From NCBI GenBank assembly GCA_913055195.1, contig CAJXJU010000124.1:1-5233 (forward strand): 5,233 nucleotides of DNA. Reading direction: 5' to 3'. A program made the position numbers and the translations under genes. How positions within the stretch are numbered: position 1 is the stretch's first letter; each line of letters opens with the position of its first letter. Of this stretch, positions 1 through 5,233 are shown one piece after another. The notes beneath the pieces were generated by a model that did no database searches, was not told where the DNA came from, and saw only the letters and a list, made by a program, of their open reading frames with translations. This DNA is from an uncultured Desulfohalobiaceae bacterium (GTDB lineage Bacteria > Desulfobacterota > Desulfovibrionia > Desulfovibrionales > Desulfonatronovibrionaceae).

Positions 1-54
1 TAAGCGACGTGCTCCGACATGGGCACGTAAGCGACGTGCTCCGACATGGGCACG
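1..54. repeat. Two tandem copies of a 27-bp repeat, cut by the window edge
   Basis: Positions 1-27 and 28-54 are identical 27-bp units. Each contains the inverted hexamers ACGTGC and GCACGT (7-12 with 23-28; 34-39 with 50-55), so the tract alternates complementary hexamers and can form several small hairpins. The array begins at base 1, so further copies may lie outside the window. No open frame of note crosses it. The remaining stretch to 201, downstream of the cytochrome stop, shows no gene and no convincing terminator. Confidence 0.85.
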
Positions 55-67
55 TTGCAACGTGCCC
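48..67. repeat. Perfect 20-bp palindrome ending the tandem repeat
   Basis: Positions 48-67 equal their own reverse complement (arms GGGCACGTTG and CAACGTGCCC). The left arm is the end of the second 27-bp unit. The right arm runs into CGTGCCCCTAC, the kind of boundary seen in REP- or MITE-like interspersed repeats of many bacterial genomes. No run of T follows on either strand, so it does not look like an intrinsic terminator, although it lies downstream of the cytochrome gene. Assignment to a repeat family is inference. Confidence 0.7.
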
Positions 68-201
68 CTACATTTCCATGATGCGTTTGTTTCCATCCAC
101 GTTGCTAATAAGAATTGGAAGATAAATCAAGATTGAATTGAAACGGCTTCAGGGCAATCGCACCTTACTCTCCAATCTTCTTAACTTCCCATTTTCTTAA
201 T

Positions 202-663
202 TTAATGTGCTCCAGCGTGGAGAATCGGCCTTTTCCTGAAGGCACTGACGCGTTCCTGAACATGACATTTTTGACAGGTCTTGTCAGTAGGTTTTTTTAT
301 AAATGCCGGATCGCCCCCTGAAGCGGCATGCTTACTCCCTGGCCCATGACATGTTTCGCATCCTACATCAGCTAGCTCAGGAGTCTCTTTATAGTTTTTA
401 AATCCGCCCTGTCCATAACCGGTAGTATGACAGCGGTAGCATTTTTCCTGTTCTGCTTGAGTGAGATCAGAAGCCATAATTTTTATGCTCTCCCACGATT
501 TTGATTTTTTGGAATAGGTGAGAAATTTTTTATATTCATCTATATGGCAGGAGCCGCATTGGGCAGAACCAATGAAGTGTTTTGTAGTTTCCGCCATGAG
601 TGTCTGGGCGCAACAAATAAGAAAACAAACTATAAAAAGTAGGTAGTATTGATTTGTTTGCAT
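202..663 (-). CDS. Periplasmic tetraheme cytochrome c (cytochrome c554-like)
   Basis: A 153-residue exported multiheme cytochrome, likely an electron carrier for the neighbouring formate dehydrogenase. Residues 1-24 form a signal peptide: a short polar start, a hydrophobic core from about Y6 to A19, and a probable signal peptidase I site after LMA (residue 24). Four CxxCH heme c motifs follow at residues 36-40, 75-79, 102-106 and 130-134. There are eight histidines in all: four in the motifs plus H29, H112, H149 and H153, which would suffice for bis-histidine ligation of all four hemes (inference). Motif spacing is unlike cytochrome c3, and the first-heme region with its YSKKSKSW stretch suggests the cytochrome c554-like group. 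The gene is codirectional with fdhAB but 135 bp downstream of fdhB and has its own promoter candidate. The ATG at 663 has no clear Shine-Dalgarno and follows an A-rich leader; the signal peptide supports this start. The heme protein call is firm; the redox partner is inferred from position. Confidence 0.9.
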   Translation of the reverse strand: MQTNQYYLLFIVCFLICCAQTLMAETTKHFIGSAQCGSCHIDEYKKFLTYSKKSKSWESIKIMASDLTQAEQEKCYRCHTTGYGQGGFKNYKETPELADVGCETCHGPGSKHAASGGDPAFIKKPTDKTCQKCHVQERVSAFRKRPILHAGAH

Positions 664-704
664 TTTTTTATTTAATAGGCTTGTCTGTTGGTATCAAGTT
701 TGAC

Positions 705-732
705 ATAATAAATATTTAGAGGTGCCTGTCAA
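705..732 (-). promoter_or_regulatory. Sigma70-type promoter for the cytochrome gene
   Basis: On the minus strand a perfect -35 hexamer TTGACA (732-727) is followed after 16 bp by TATTAT (710-705), which matches the -10 consensus at five of six positions. Transcription would start near 698, giving a leader of about 35 nt before the cytochrome ATG at 663. The -35 box falls in the loop and inner stem of the palindrome at 718-744, so a protein binding that palindrome, or its extrusion, would affect the promoter. Start site not measured. Confidence 0.6.
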
Positions 733-744
733 GCAGGCACCTCT
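718..744. terminator. Strong 11-bp-stem palindrome: terminator or operator
   Basis: Perfect inverted repeat with arms AGAGGTGCCTG (718-728) and CAGGCACCTCT (734-744) and a 5-nt loop. It lies after fdhB and could end or attenuate the fdhAB transcript. However, the T run (744-747) follows it on the plus strand, where no gene needs terminating. On the minus strand only the loosely AT-rich AAATATTTATT follows, so termination of fdhAB would be weak or factor-assisted. Because it contains the -35 box of the cytochrome promoter, an operator role is an alternative. The structure is certain; its function is not. Confidence 0.45.
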
Positions 745-749
745 TTTGG

Positions 750-776
750 AGTTCCTTGACCGGAACTTTTGTCCGG
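750..776. other. Two overlapping, mutually exclusive small hairpins
   Basis: AGTTCC (750-755) pairs with GGAACT (762-767) around a 6-nt loop. CCGGA (760-764) pairs with TCCGG (772-776) around a 7-nt loop. They share 762-764, so only one can form at a time. They lie in the 3' untranslated part of fdhAB, between the fdhB stop and the larger palindrome at 718-744. The layout resembles an attenuator or a 3'-end stabilising structure, but the stems are short and no function can be assigned. Confidence 0.35.
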
Positions 777-798
777 CCTTAAGGAGGAGGGAGATTTG

Positions 799-1527
799 TT
801 AACTTCTTATTTGTTTAAGGGGACGAAAGAGTTTAGTTAGCATCTGTTTGCGGTTGATAAGCGGTGGCAAGGACATAGAAGCCACTGCGAATTCATGGTA
901 GTTTGTTGGTTTGGTCTGGAAGAGGTAAATGACCCGCACTGAGTCTTCATCGCCAAGCACTGCATCAGGATAGTATTTTTTGACTTTGGCCAGTCTTTCT
1001 CTGGCCAGAGCCAGCATTTCTTCGCGATCCCCAAAGTTCATGGCGCCTGTTGGGCAGGTTTGCACGCAAGCAGGCAGCAACCCGTTGTGTACCCGATCCA
1101 GGCACATGTCGCATTTGGACATGATTTTAGATGATGGATCTTGTCTGGGAATATTATAGGGACATGCCTCGCGAATCTCGTCAAAGGGAAGGTTTTTGGT
1201 GCGCTCAGTAAAGATAATCGCTCCGGTTAGCTCATCCTGCAAAATGGCCTGTTCATCATACGTATCAGCAGTCATTTTGCAGGGGGCATCCAGACAGTGG
1301 CGACACTGCTCAGGAAAAAAGAGCCAGTCTTTGATTTCGCCCTTTTCGACTACTTCTTTCATGCGCACCAATTTATAAGTGATAAAAGACAGGTCTCTGG
1401 GGTTTTGATGCGAACCCCAATTATAGGTTTCTTCTGCCGGTAGTTTATGCCATTGTTTGCAGGCAATCTGGCATCCCCGGCAGGCTGTGCAACGAGTGAG
1501 ATCTATAAAAAAGCTTTTTCCGTCCAT
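799..1527 (-). CDS. fdhB: Formate dehydrogenase iron-sulfur (beta) subunit
   Basis: A 242-residue ferredoxin-like subunit that carries electrons from the catalytic subunit to a cytochrome or other acceptor in the periplasm. Twelve motif cysteines are visible: C13-x2-C16-x2-C19-x3-C23, then C75-x2-C78-x4-C83, C122 (in EACPYNIPR), and C139-x2-C142-x11-C154-x3-C158 (ending in CVQTCPTGA). That is enough for three [4Fe-4S] clusters, as in soluble D. gigas-type FdhB; four-cluster FdnH-type subunits have sixteen. Where such subunits have a fourth cysteine after C83 there is A87. There is no signal peptide and no C-terminal membrane helix, so it should fold with FdhA in the cytoplasm and leave by FdhA's Tat signal, and the enzyme should be soluble. 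The C-terminal part (about 165-242) has no further cluster motifs. The ATG is preceded by an excellent AAGGAGG (1540-1534) that overlaps the fdhA stop, 11 bp away, implying one operon and probable translational coupling. Confidence 0.93.
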   Translation of the reverse strand: MDGKSFFIDLTRCTACRGCQIACKQWHKLPAEETYNWGSHQNPRDLSFITYKLVRMKEVVEKGEIKDWLFFPEQCRHCLDAPCKMTADTYDEQAILQDELTGAIIFTERTKNLPFDEIREACPYNIPRQDPSSKIMSKCDMCLDRVHNGLLPACVQTCPTGAMNFGDREEMLALARERLAKVKKYYPDAVLGDEDSVRVIYLFQTKPTNYHEFAVASMSLPPLINRKQMLTKLFRPLKQIRS

Positions 1528-1538
1528 GAGTTACCTCC

Positions 1539-4500
1539 TTATTTTTTGCGCACGTTGACCATAAAGGCCTTGGTTTCCGGGATACCGGTGTTTGGGTCAC
1601 CCACTGATGGAGTGAGGATATTGGCTGCATCACCACCATTTTTGGGATGTACCCAACCATAATGCCAGGGCAGGCCCACCTGATGGACTGTTTTGCCCAT
1701 GACTTTAAACGGGCGTAACCTGGAGGTAACTATGGCCACGGCTTCGAGCTGACCTCTATCATTTTCAATGATGACTTTGTCTCCATTTTTAATGCCGCGC
1801 ATTTCTGCCAGCTGAGGATTCATTTCCACAAAGAGTTGAGGCTCAGCTTCCAGGAGCCAGGGTTGCCACCTTGTCATAACGCCAGTTTGCCAGTGTTCTG
1901 TTACTCGATAAGTTGTACAGACAAAAGGATATCTGGGATCGCAGGGGCATAATTTTTCCATGTCTGAATTAAAGGTCAAACTGGAGGGATTATGTAGCTG
2001 TCTGGAAAAAGGATGTTTGCTGACCGGGCTTTCCAGTGGCTCATAGTATTCAGGGAATGGCCCGTCTGCCCGGCCAGGACCAAAGATCTGACCATGACCG
2101 TGCTTGCGCATAATAAAGGCATACCTGGTTCCTGGCTTCCATCCGCCATCAGGCACATCGCCAACCCATTTTTTACCATTCCAGGCAATAACTGGTTTTT
2201 GCGGAGCATAGGGGCGGCCATGTAAATCCACTGAAGCCCGGTTGTACAGGATTCTGCGATTGACCGGCCAGCACCAGGACCAGTTGGGGAAGAGACCAAT
2301 TTTAGCCTGTTCAGGAGTCTGGGTTTTGTCGCGGCGGGCAGCCATGTTGCCTTTTTCTGTGTAGGAGCCGCAATAGAGCCAGTTGCCTGAACAGGTTGAG
2401 CCGTCAGCCTGCAAGTAGGCAAAGCTTGGCACCAGGGTTCCAGCTTTAAATGTTTTGCCTTTAACAGTTACATCCTTGAGGAAGTAACCATTGACGATTT
2501 TGGCTATCCTGTGCGGATCATAAACGCCTTTCTCGTTGACCCACTTTTCCGAACTTAAATTAACAATTGGTTCAGGATAGGCTCCGCCCTCAGTCTGATA
2601 GAGGTTTTTTACCTTCTCAAACAGCTCGCAAATGATATCCCCATCAGGTCTGGAATCACCAAGAGGTCTGGCAGCAGCATAGCGCCATTGCATCCAGCGG
2701 CCTGAGTTGGTGATGCTTCCTTCTTTTTCTACAGAGACAGCACAGGGCAGGAAGAAGACTTCGGTTTTGATTTTTTTGGGATCCATGCCTGGGCCTTTCC
2801 AGAAGGATGCGGTTTCATTGTCAAAGATATTCACCACGACCAGCCAATCCAATTGACTTAAGGCCTTGCGAGCCTTGTTGGAATTGGCCAGGCCAGCAGC
2901 GGGATTTTGTCCCCAGGCAAAGAAGCCCTTGTATTTGCCTTTCAACATTTCATCAAAGATGACCATGAAAGAGGCATTCTGGCCGTCGTCTAATTTAGGC
3001 AGCCAGTGATAGGCTTCATGGACATCAGCGTCCATGTACATGGATTTGATCAGGCTGGCTGAATATTTAGGATAATTTTGCCACCAATTGGCGCTTTTGG
3101 GATCATTGCTTTTGGGCGTATATTTTTTATTGTACGCGTCCAGAGTCGGTTGAGATGCCTTTGGAGTTTTGAGATATCCTGGCAGGATGTGGAAAAGCAG
3201 ACAATGGTCAGTAGAACCCTGAACATTGGATTCACCGCGCAGGGCATTAACACCGCCGCCAGCAACACCAATGTTACCCAGAAGGAGTTGTATTATAGCC
3301 ATGGCCCGGATATTTTGCACACCTACTGTATGCTGAGTCCAGCCCATAGCATACATAATTGTTCCAGATTTATCAGGTTTGCCAGTTGCTGTGTAAGTTT
3401 TGTAAATTTCCAGGATCTTTTCTTTGGGCATACCTGTGGCTTCAGATACACGATCCAGAGTATAGCGTTTGTAATGTTTCTTTAAGAGCTTGAATACACA
3501 GCGGCTGTGCCTGAGCTTCGGGTCTTTTCTGGGATTGCCGTGCCTGTCCAGATCAAAGGCCCAATAAGATTTGTCGTATTTGCCAGTTTTTGGATCAAAT
3601 CCGGCAAAGATGCCATCTTTGAACTTGAATTTTCTATTTACAATAAATGATGCGTTGGTGTAGTTGACCACATACTCTTTGAAGTAGAGTTCGTTATCAA
3701 GAATGTATTTGATCATGCCACCTAAAAAGGCGATATCTGTTCCAGAACGAAGAGGAGCGTAAATGTCTGCTTTACTGGATGTTCTGGTAAAGCGGGGATC
3801 AATGTGGATGAGTTTAGCGCCCTTGTCTTTGGCCTTCATCACCCATTTAAAGGAGATGGGATGGTTTTCAGCAGCATTGCTGCCCATGATCAGGATGCAA
3901 TCACTGTTTTTGATGTCGATCCAGTGATTGGTCATAGCGCCGCGTCCGAACGACTCTGCCAGAGCCGCTACTGTTGCGCTGTGTCAGATACGCGCCTGGT
4001 GTTCGATTGCCACCAGGCCAAGGCTCCTGAGCATGGCCTGGTAGATCCAGCATTCTTCATTGTCCATGGCTGCTGAACCAACAGATGCCAGACCTTCACA
4101 ACGGTTTACTTCCTGTCCTCTGGAGTTGAAACGAACAAAGGTTTTATCGCGTGTTTCTTTGATTTTGCGGGCAATGCGGTTTAACATCCAATCCCAGGAC
4201 TTTTCTTCCCACGTGTCACTGCCTGGGGCACGGTATAATGGTTTGGTTAAGCGGTTTTCGTTTTCAGCCAATTGATAGATGGAGGCGCCTTTAGCGCATA
4301 GCGCACCTTCATTGATGGGATGATCAGGATCTCCCTCAACATTAATTATCCGCCCCGATCCTTCTTTGGCTGAGTGAACAATAAGACCACAGCCAACGGC
4401 ACAATAACAGCAAATAGAGGTGCTTTCTTTAGCCCACCTCAGTTTTAAAAGTTGCGCGCGGGCTACACTGGGCTTTAAGTCAAAGCCCAGACCACCAAAA

Positions 4501-4559
4501 GCAGTTGCTGCTGTGGCCGCTGCTGAAAGTTTGATAAACTCTCTACGACCTAGTTTCAT
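1539..4559 (-). CDS. fdhA: Selenocysteine-containing formate dehydrogenase catalytic (alpha) subunit
   Basis: Oxidises formate to CO2 at a Mo or W bis-pterin guanine dinucleotide centre in the periplasm; in some sulfate reducers such enzymes also reduce CO2. The full product is 1006 residues, close to E. coli FdnG. A Tat signal leads (RREFIK at 5-10, hydrophobic stretch, AxA-type site after residue 35). The [4Fe-4S] cluster is held by C50, C53, C57 and C88, with the conserved lysine K90. The in-frame UGA at 3986-3984 encodes Sec192 in ARI-U-HSATVAALAESFGRGA, the family's active-site signature, with H193 next to it and a conserved arginine near 441 (LRGESNVQG). Pterin-binding domains fill the middle, and the C-terminal dinucleotide-binding domain spans about 877-1006. 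The frame is open on both sides of the UGA, with no frameshift. The ATG at 4559 is chosen for its AGGGAGGG Shine-Dalgarno and for placing the Tat motif at residue 5; a TTG 33 bp upstream is unsupported. fdhB follows after 11 bp. Metal identity cannot be told. Confidence 0.95.
3949..3986 (-). promoter_or_regulatory. Sec UGA codon and bacterial SECIS-like hairpin in fdhA
   Basis: The UGA codon is at 3986-3984. In the mRNA a hairpin starts 14 nt after it: arms AGCGGCUCU (3969-3961) and AGAGUCGUU (3957-3949) pair over 9 bp, including two G-U pairs, around the 3-nt loop GGC (3960-3958). The apical loop begins 23 nt after the UGA and has G in its first two positions. This fits the general bacterial SECIS description (apical loop about 16-37 nt downstream, short loop with an early G). 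The loop is smaller and about three nucleotides further from the UGA than in E. coli fdhF/fdnG. It would recruit SelB with selenocysteyl-tRNA. The fold was drawn by hand. Confidence 0.75.
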
Positions 4560-4562
4560 AAT

Positions 4563-4570
4563 CCCTCCCT
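4563..4570 (-). promoter_or_regulatory. Ribosome binding site that decides the fdhA start
   Basis: The minus-strand sequence AGGGAGGG (4570-4563) sits 3 nt before the ATG at 4559, with its GGAGG core 4 nt from the ATG. If translation began at the in-frame TTG (4592-4590), this Shine-Dalgarno would be coding and the Tat signal would gain eleven extra residues. The TTG itself has only a pyrimidine-rich sequence upstream and no purine-rich binding site. Confidence 0.8.
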
Positions 4571-4587
4571 GGGTTTGAGGTTGGTTT

Positions 4588-4657
4588 GGCAAAGGGGAAG
4601 AGGGTTGAGGGGTAAGGGGTAAGGATTAAGGGGTAAGAGCAAAGGGCTAAAGGTGAA
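4588..4657. repeat. Degenerate GGGGTAA heptad array upstream of fdhA
   Basis: On the plus strand units keep a strict 7-bp phase: GGGTTGA (4602), GGGGTAA (4609), GGGGTAA (4616), GGATTAA (4623), GGGGTAA (4630), GAGCAAA (4637), GGGCTAA (4644) and AGGTGAA (4651), with weaker units at 4588 and 4595. Three units are exact and the others differ by one to several bases. The array ends about 30 bp before the fdhA ATG, so it would be the C-rich part of the mRNA leader just upstream of the ribosome binding site. Four G runs at 4602-4604, 4609-4612, 4616-4619 and 4630-4633 also give a possible G-quadruplex on the plus (template) strand. Confidence 0.8.
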
Positions 4658-4762
4658 TAGTTTGCGAATTTTTGGTTGAAAAATAAGATAGTCCAATGAC
4701 ATAAATTTTAACTGACCAAAATATATTTTTTTCTCAGCCCCTTACCCCTTAATCCTTACCCC
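4616..4762. repeat. Perfect 22-bp inverted repeat with 103-nt spacer
   Basis: Positions 4616-4637 are the exact reverse complement of 4741-4762. The arms are built from the heptads GGGGTAA and GGATTAA, and the odd GGATTAA unit is present in both, so they share more than generic G-richness. The spacer (4638-4740) is mostly AT-rich and unrelated. A transcript starting upstream of 4762 could form a long hairpin whose 3' arm lies 57 nt before the fdhA ATG. An origin by inverted duplication of the array is inferred. Confidence 0.85.
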
Positions 4763-4870
4763 CTTTCTCAACCTTTTTCCGTTAGCTTTTTTTAACCCTT
4801 AGCCTTTTGCCCCTTTTTACCCCTTATCCCTTACCCCTTACCCCTTTCTTGCCCCTTTCTCAGCCTTTTC
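4734..4870. repeat. C-rich heptad block (TTACCCC units), inverted relative to the first array
   Basis: The plus strand is nearly all pyrimidine. In-phase units are TTACCCC (4817), TTATCCC (4824), TTACCCC (4831) and TTACCCC (4838), plus the cluster at 4741-4762, with the longer repeated phrase TTTCTCAGCC at 4730-4739 and 4856-4865. On the minus strand 4844-4820 reads as G runs of 4, 4, 3 and 4 with loops of 3, 3 and 4 nt, a canonical G-quadruplex motif on the fdhA-coding strand. Positions 4829-4845 are also the exact complement of 4608-4624, giving a second pairing partner for the first array. Confidence 0.75.
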
Positions 4871-5031
4871 CATGTTAGCCTTTTGTGATAAGGAAAGAGG
4901 AGAAGTCAAAGACTTACAGCTTTTGCAAGATTTGGCACAAGAAATTGGTAAAGGGGAAAACGGAGAAATTGGGAGGGGAAAATAGAGAAGTAAGAGATAA
5001 AGGATAGATATTGAGGTAAAATATTTGATGG

Positions 5032-5040
5032 ATTATAGCA
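5032..5040 (-). promoter_or_regulatory. Extended -10 promoter candidate for fdhAB
   Basis: The minus strand reads TGCTATAAT (5040-5032): a perfect TATAAT with the upstream TG of an extended -10 element. No good -35 is present (best TTAATT at 16 bp), as is common for extended -10 promoters. Transcription would start near 5025, leaving an untranslated leader of about 465 nt that includes all the heptad repeats. The surrounding DNA is AT-rich, so a chance match is possible. Confidence 0.4.
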
Positions 5041-5066
5041 AGAAAAACCAAAAAATTAATATAAAA

Positions 5067-5084
5067 TGATTTTAACTAAAATCA
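5067..5084. promoter_or_regulatory. 18-bp palindrome, possible operator
   Basis: Arms TGATTTTA (5067-5074) and TAAAATCA (5077-5084) are perfect inverted repeats around a 2-bp centre. The centre lies about 50 bp upstream of the start predicted from the extended -10 at 5032-5040, a plausible site for an activator. It does not match the FNR spacing (TTGAT-N4-ATCAA) or any other site I recognise. Confidence 0.3.
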
Positions 5085-5233
5085 ATGGGTTATCCTGAAA
5101 AAATACTGAAAATAACTGTCAGATATTGAGTTATTTTGGAAACGCTTTTTATGGTTTTTGTGTAAGATTTTATTATGGAACTCAACTTTCTGAGTTGAAA
5201 AATTGTTCAATATTTTCAATCAGTTATAGAGTC

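Larger units (their letters stand above)
4560..5233. other. Gene-free upstream region of fdhA with layered base composition
   Basis: No supportable gene lies in these 674 bp. From fdhA outward the plus strand shows a G-rich heptad block (about 4588-4657), an AT-rich core (4658-4733), a C-rich block (4734-4870), a purine-rich tract (about 4887-5020) and an AT-rich edge (5020-5233). The strand bias of G therefore flips twice. The fdhA promoter must be here or beyond the window. The AT-rich core has only weak -10/-35 look-alikes; the best candidate is the extended -10 at 5032-5040. A small palindrome, TCAACT/AGTTGA at 5182-5198, and TTGAA-N6-TTCAA at 5195-5210 are seen near the edge but are unremarkable in such AT-rich DNA. 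Confidence 0.7.

Noticed and set aside
781..793. Strong Shine-Dalgarno-like AAGGAGGAGGGAG on the plus strand
   Set aside because: The only frame after it (TTG at 797) ends after 14 codons within the fdhB 3' end, so it is chance purine richness.
1976..2422. 148-codon minus-strand frame overlapping fdhA
   Set aside because: Out-of-frame shadow of the conserved fdhA C-terminal half, with composition unlike a real protein.
3078..3485. 135-codon plus-strand open frame inside fdhA
   Set aside because: Antisense shadow of a strongly conserved coding region; the protein has no recognisable domain and no Shine-Dalgarno was noticed.
3984..3986. In-frame UGA as a nonsense mutation making fdhA a pseudogene
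   Set aside because: The protein is intact and conserved on both sides, the UGA sits at the family's Sec position next to the active-site histidine, and a SECIS-like hairpin follows.
4590..4592. TTG as the fdhA start, giving eleven more residues
   Set aside because: It lacks a Shine-Dalgarno, lies in the heptad repeat, and would place the good AGGGAGGG site inside the coding sequence. The ATG at 4559 fits better.
4588..4870. CRISPR array
   Set aside because: The repeats are contiguous heptads with no unique spacers, and no cas gene is present. The same reasoning excludes the 27-bp units at 1-54.
4933..4949. Sigma54-like TGGCAC...TTGG on the plus strand
   Set aside because: The GG to GC spacing is off by one, the -12 GC is absent, and no plus-strand gene follows.
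4872..4985. Plus-strand 37-codon frame starting MLAFCDKERGE
   Set aside because: No Shine-Dalgarno; it begins in the C-rich repeat block and ends in the purine-rich tract. It could be a decayed gene tail, but nothing supports it.
5067..5084. FNR or CRP binding site
   Set aside because: The TGAT and ATCA half-sites are separated by 10 bp, against 4 bp for FNR, and the TGTGA core of CRP is absent.

Overview
The window carries a minus-strand formate dehydrogenase locus: a selenocysteine-containing catalytic subunit (fdhA, 1539-4559), its iron-sulfur electron-transfer subunit (fdhB, 799-1527) and, 135 bp downstream, an exported tetraheme cytochrome c (202-663). All three are read right to left. 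Nothing on the plus strand looks like a real gene. The protein sequences closely resemble the soluble periplasmic FdhAB enzymes of sulfate reducers such as Desulfovibrio gigas. With a Tat signal, a selenocysteine codon, no membrane subunit and an adjacent multiheme cytochrome, this points to a sulfate-reducing Desulfobacterota bacterium, probably Desulfovibrionales-like with moderate to low GC. The genus cannot be read from the window.

Layout. Positions 1-201 hold a truncated 27-bp tandem repeat, a perfect 20-bp palindrome and no gene. The cytochrome follows. The 664-798 gap holds a good sigma70-type promoter for the cytochrome (TTGACA, 16 bp, TATTAT). Its -35 box lies inside a perfect 11-bp-stem palindrome, and two mutually exclusive smaller hairpins lie beside it. 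fdhB and fdhA are 11 bp apart, and the fdhB Shine-Dalgarno overlaps the fdhA stop. In fdhA an in-frame UGA (3984-3986) splits the gene into two apparent open frames. The flanking protein is continuous and conserved across it, and a SECIS-like hairpin follows the UGA, so this is one 1006-residue selenoprotein and not a pseudogene.

Positions 4560-5233 hold no gene. The part nearest fdhA is an array of degenerate GGGGTAA heptads, followed by an AT-rich core, a C-rich block of the complementary heptads, a purine-rich tract and an AT-rich edge. The heptad blocks form a perfect 22-bp inverted repeat, a competing 17-bp pairing and a canonical G-quadruplex motif on the fdhA-coding strand. An extended -10 promoter candidate at 5032-5040 would place all of this in a leader of about 465 nt.

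How the genes work together (inference from the families): FdhA oxidises formate in the periplasm at a Mo or W bis-pterin centre with Sec192. Electrons pass through its one [4Fe-4S] cluster to three clusters in FdhB, then to a periplasmic multiheme cytochrome, possibly the one encoded here. FdhB has no export signal and would be carried across the membrane by FdhA's Tat signal. The Sec-insertion machinery (SelA, SelB, tRNA-Sec), FdhD/FdhE-type maturation factors and any membrane partner must be encoded elsewhere.
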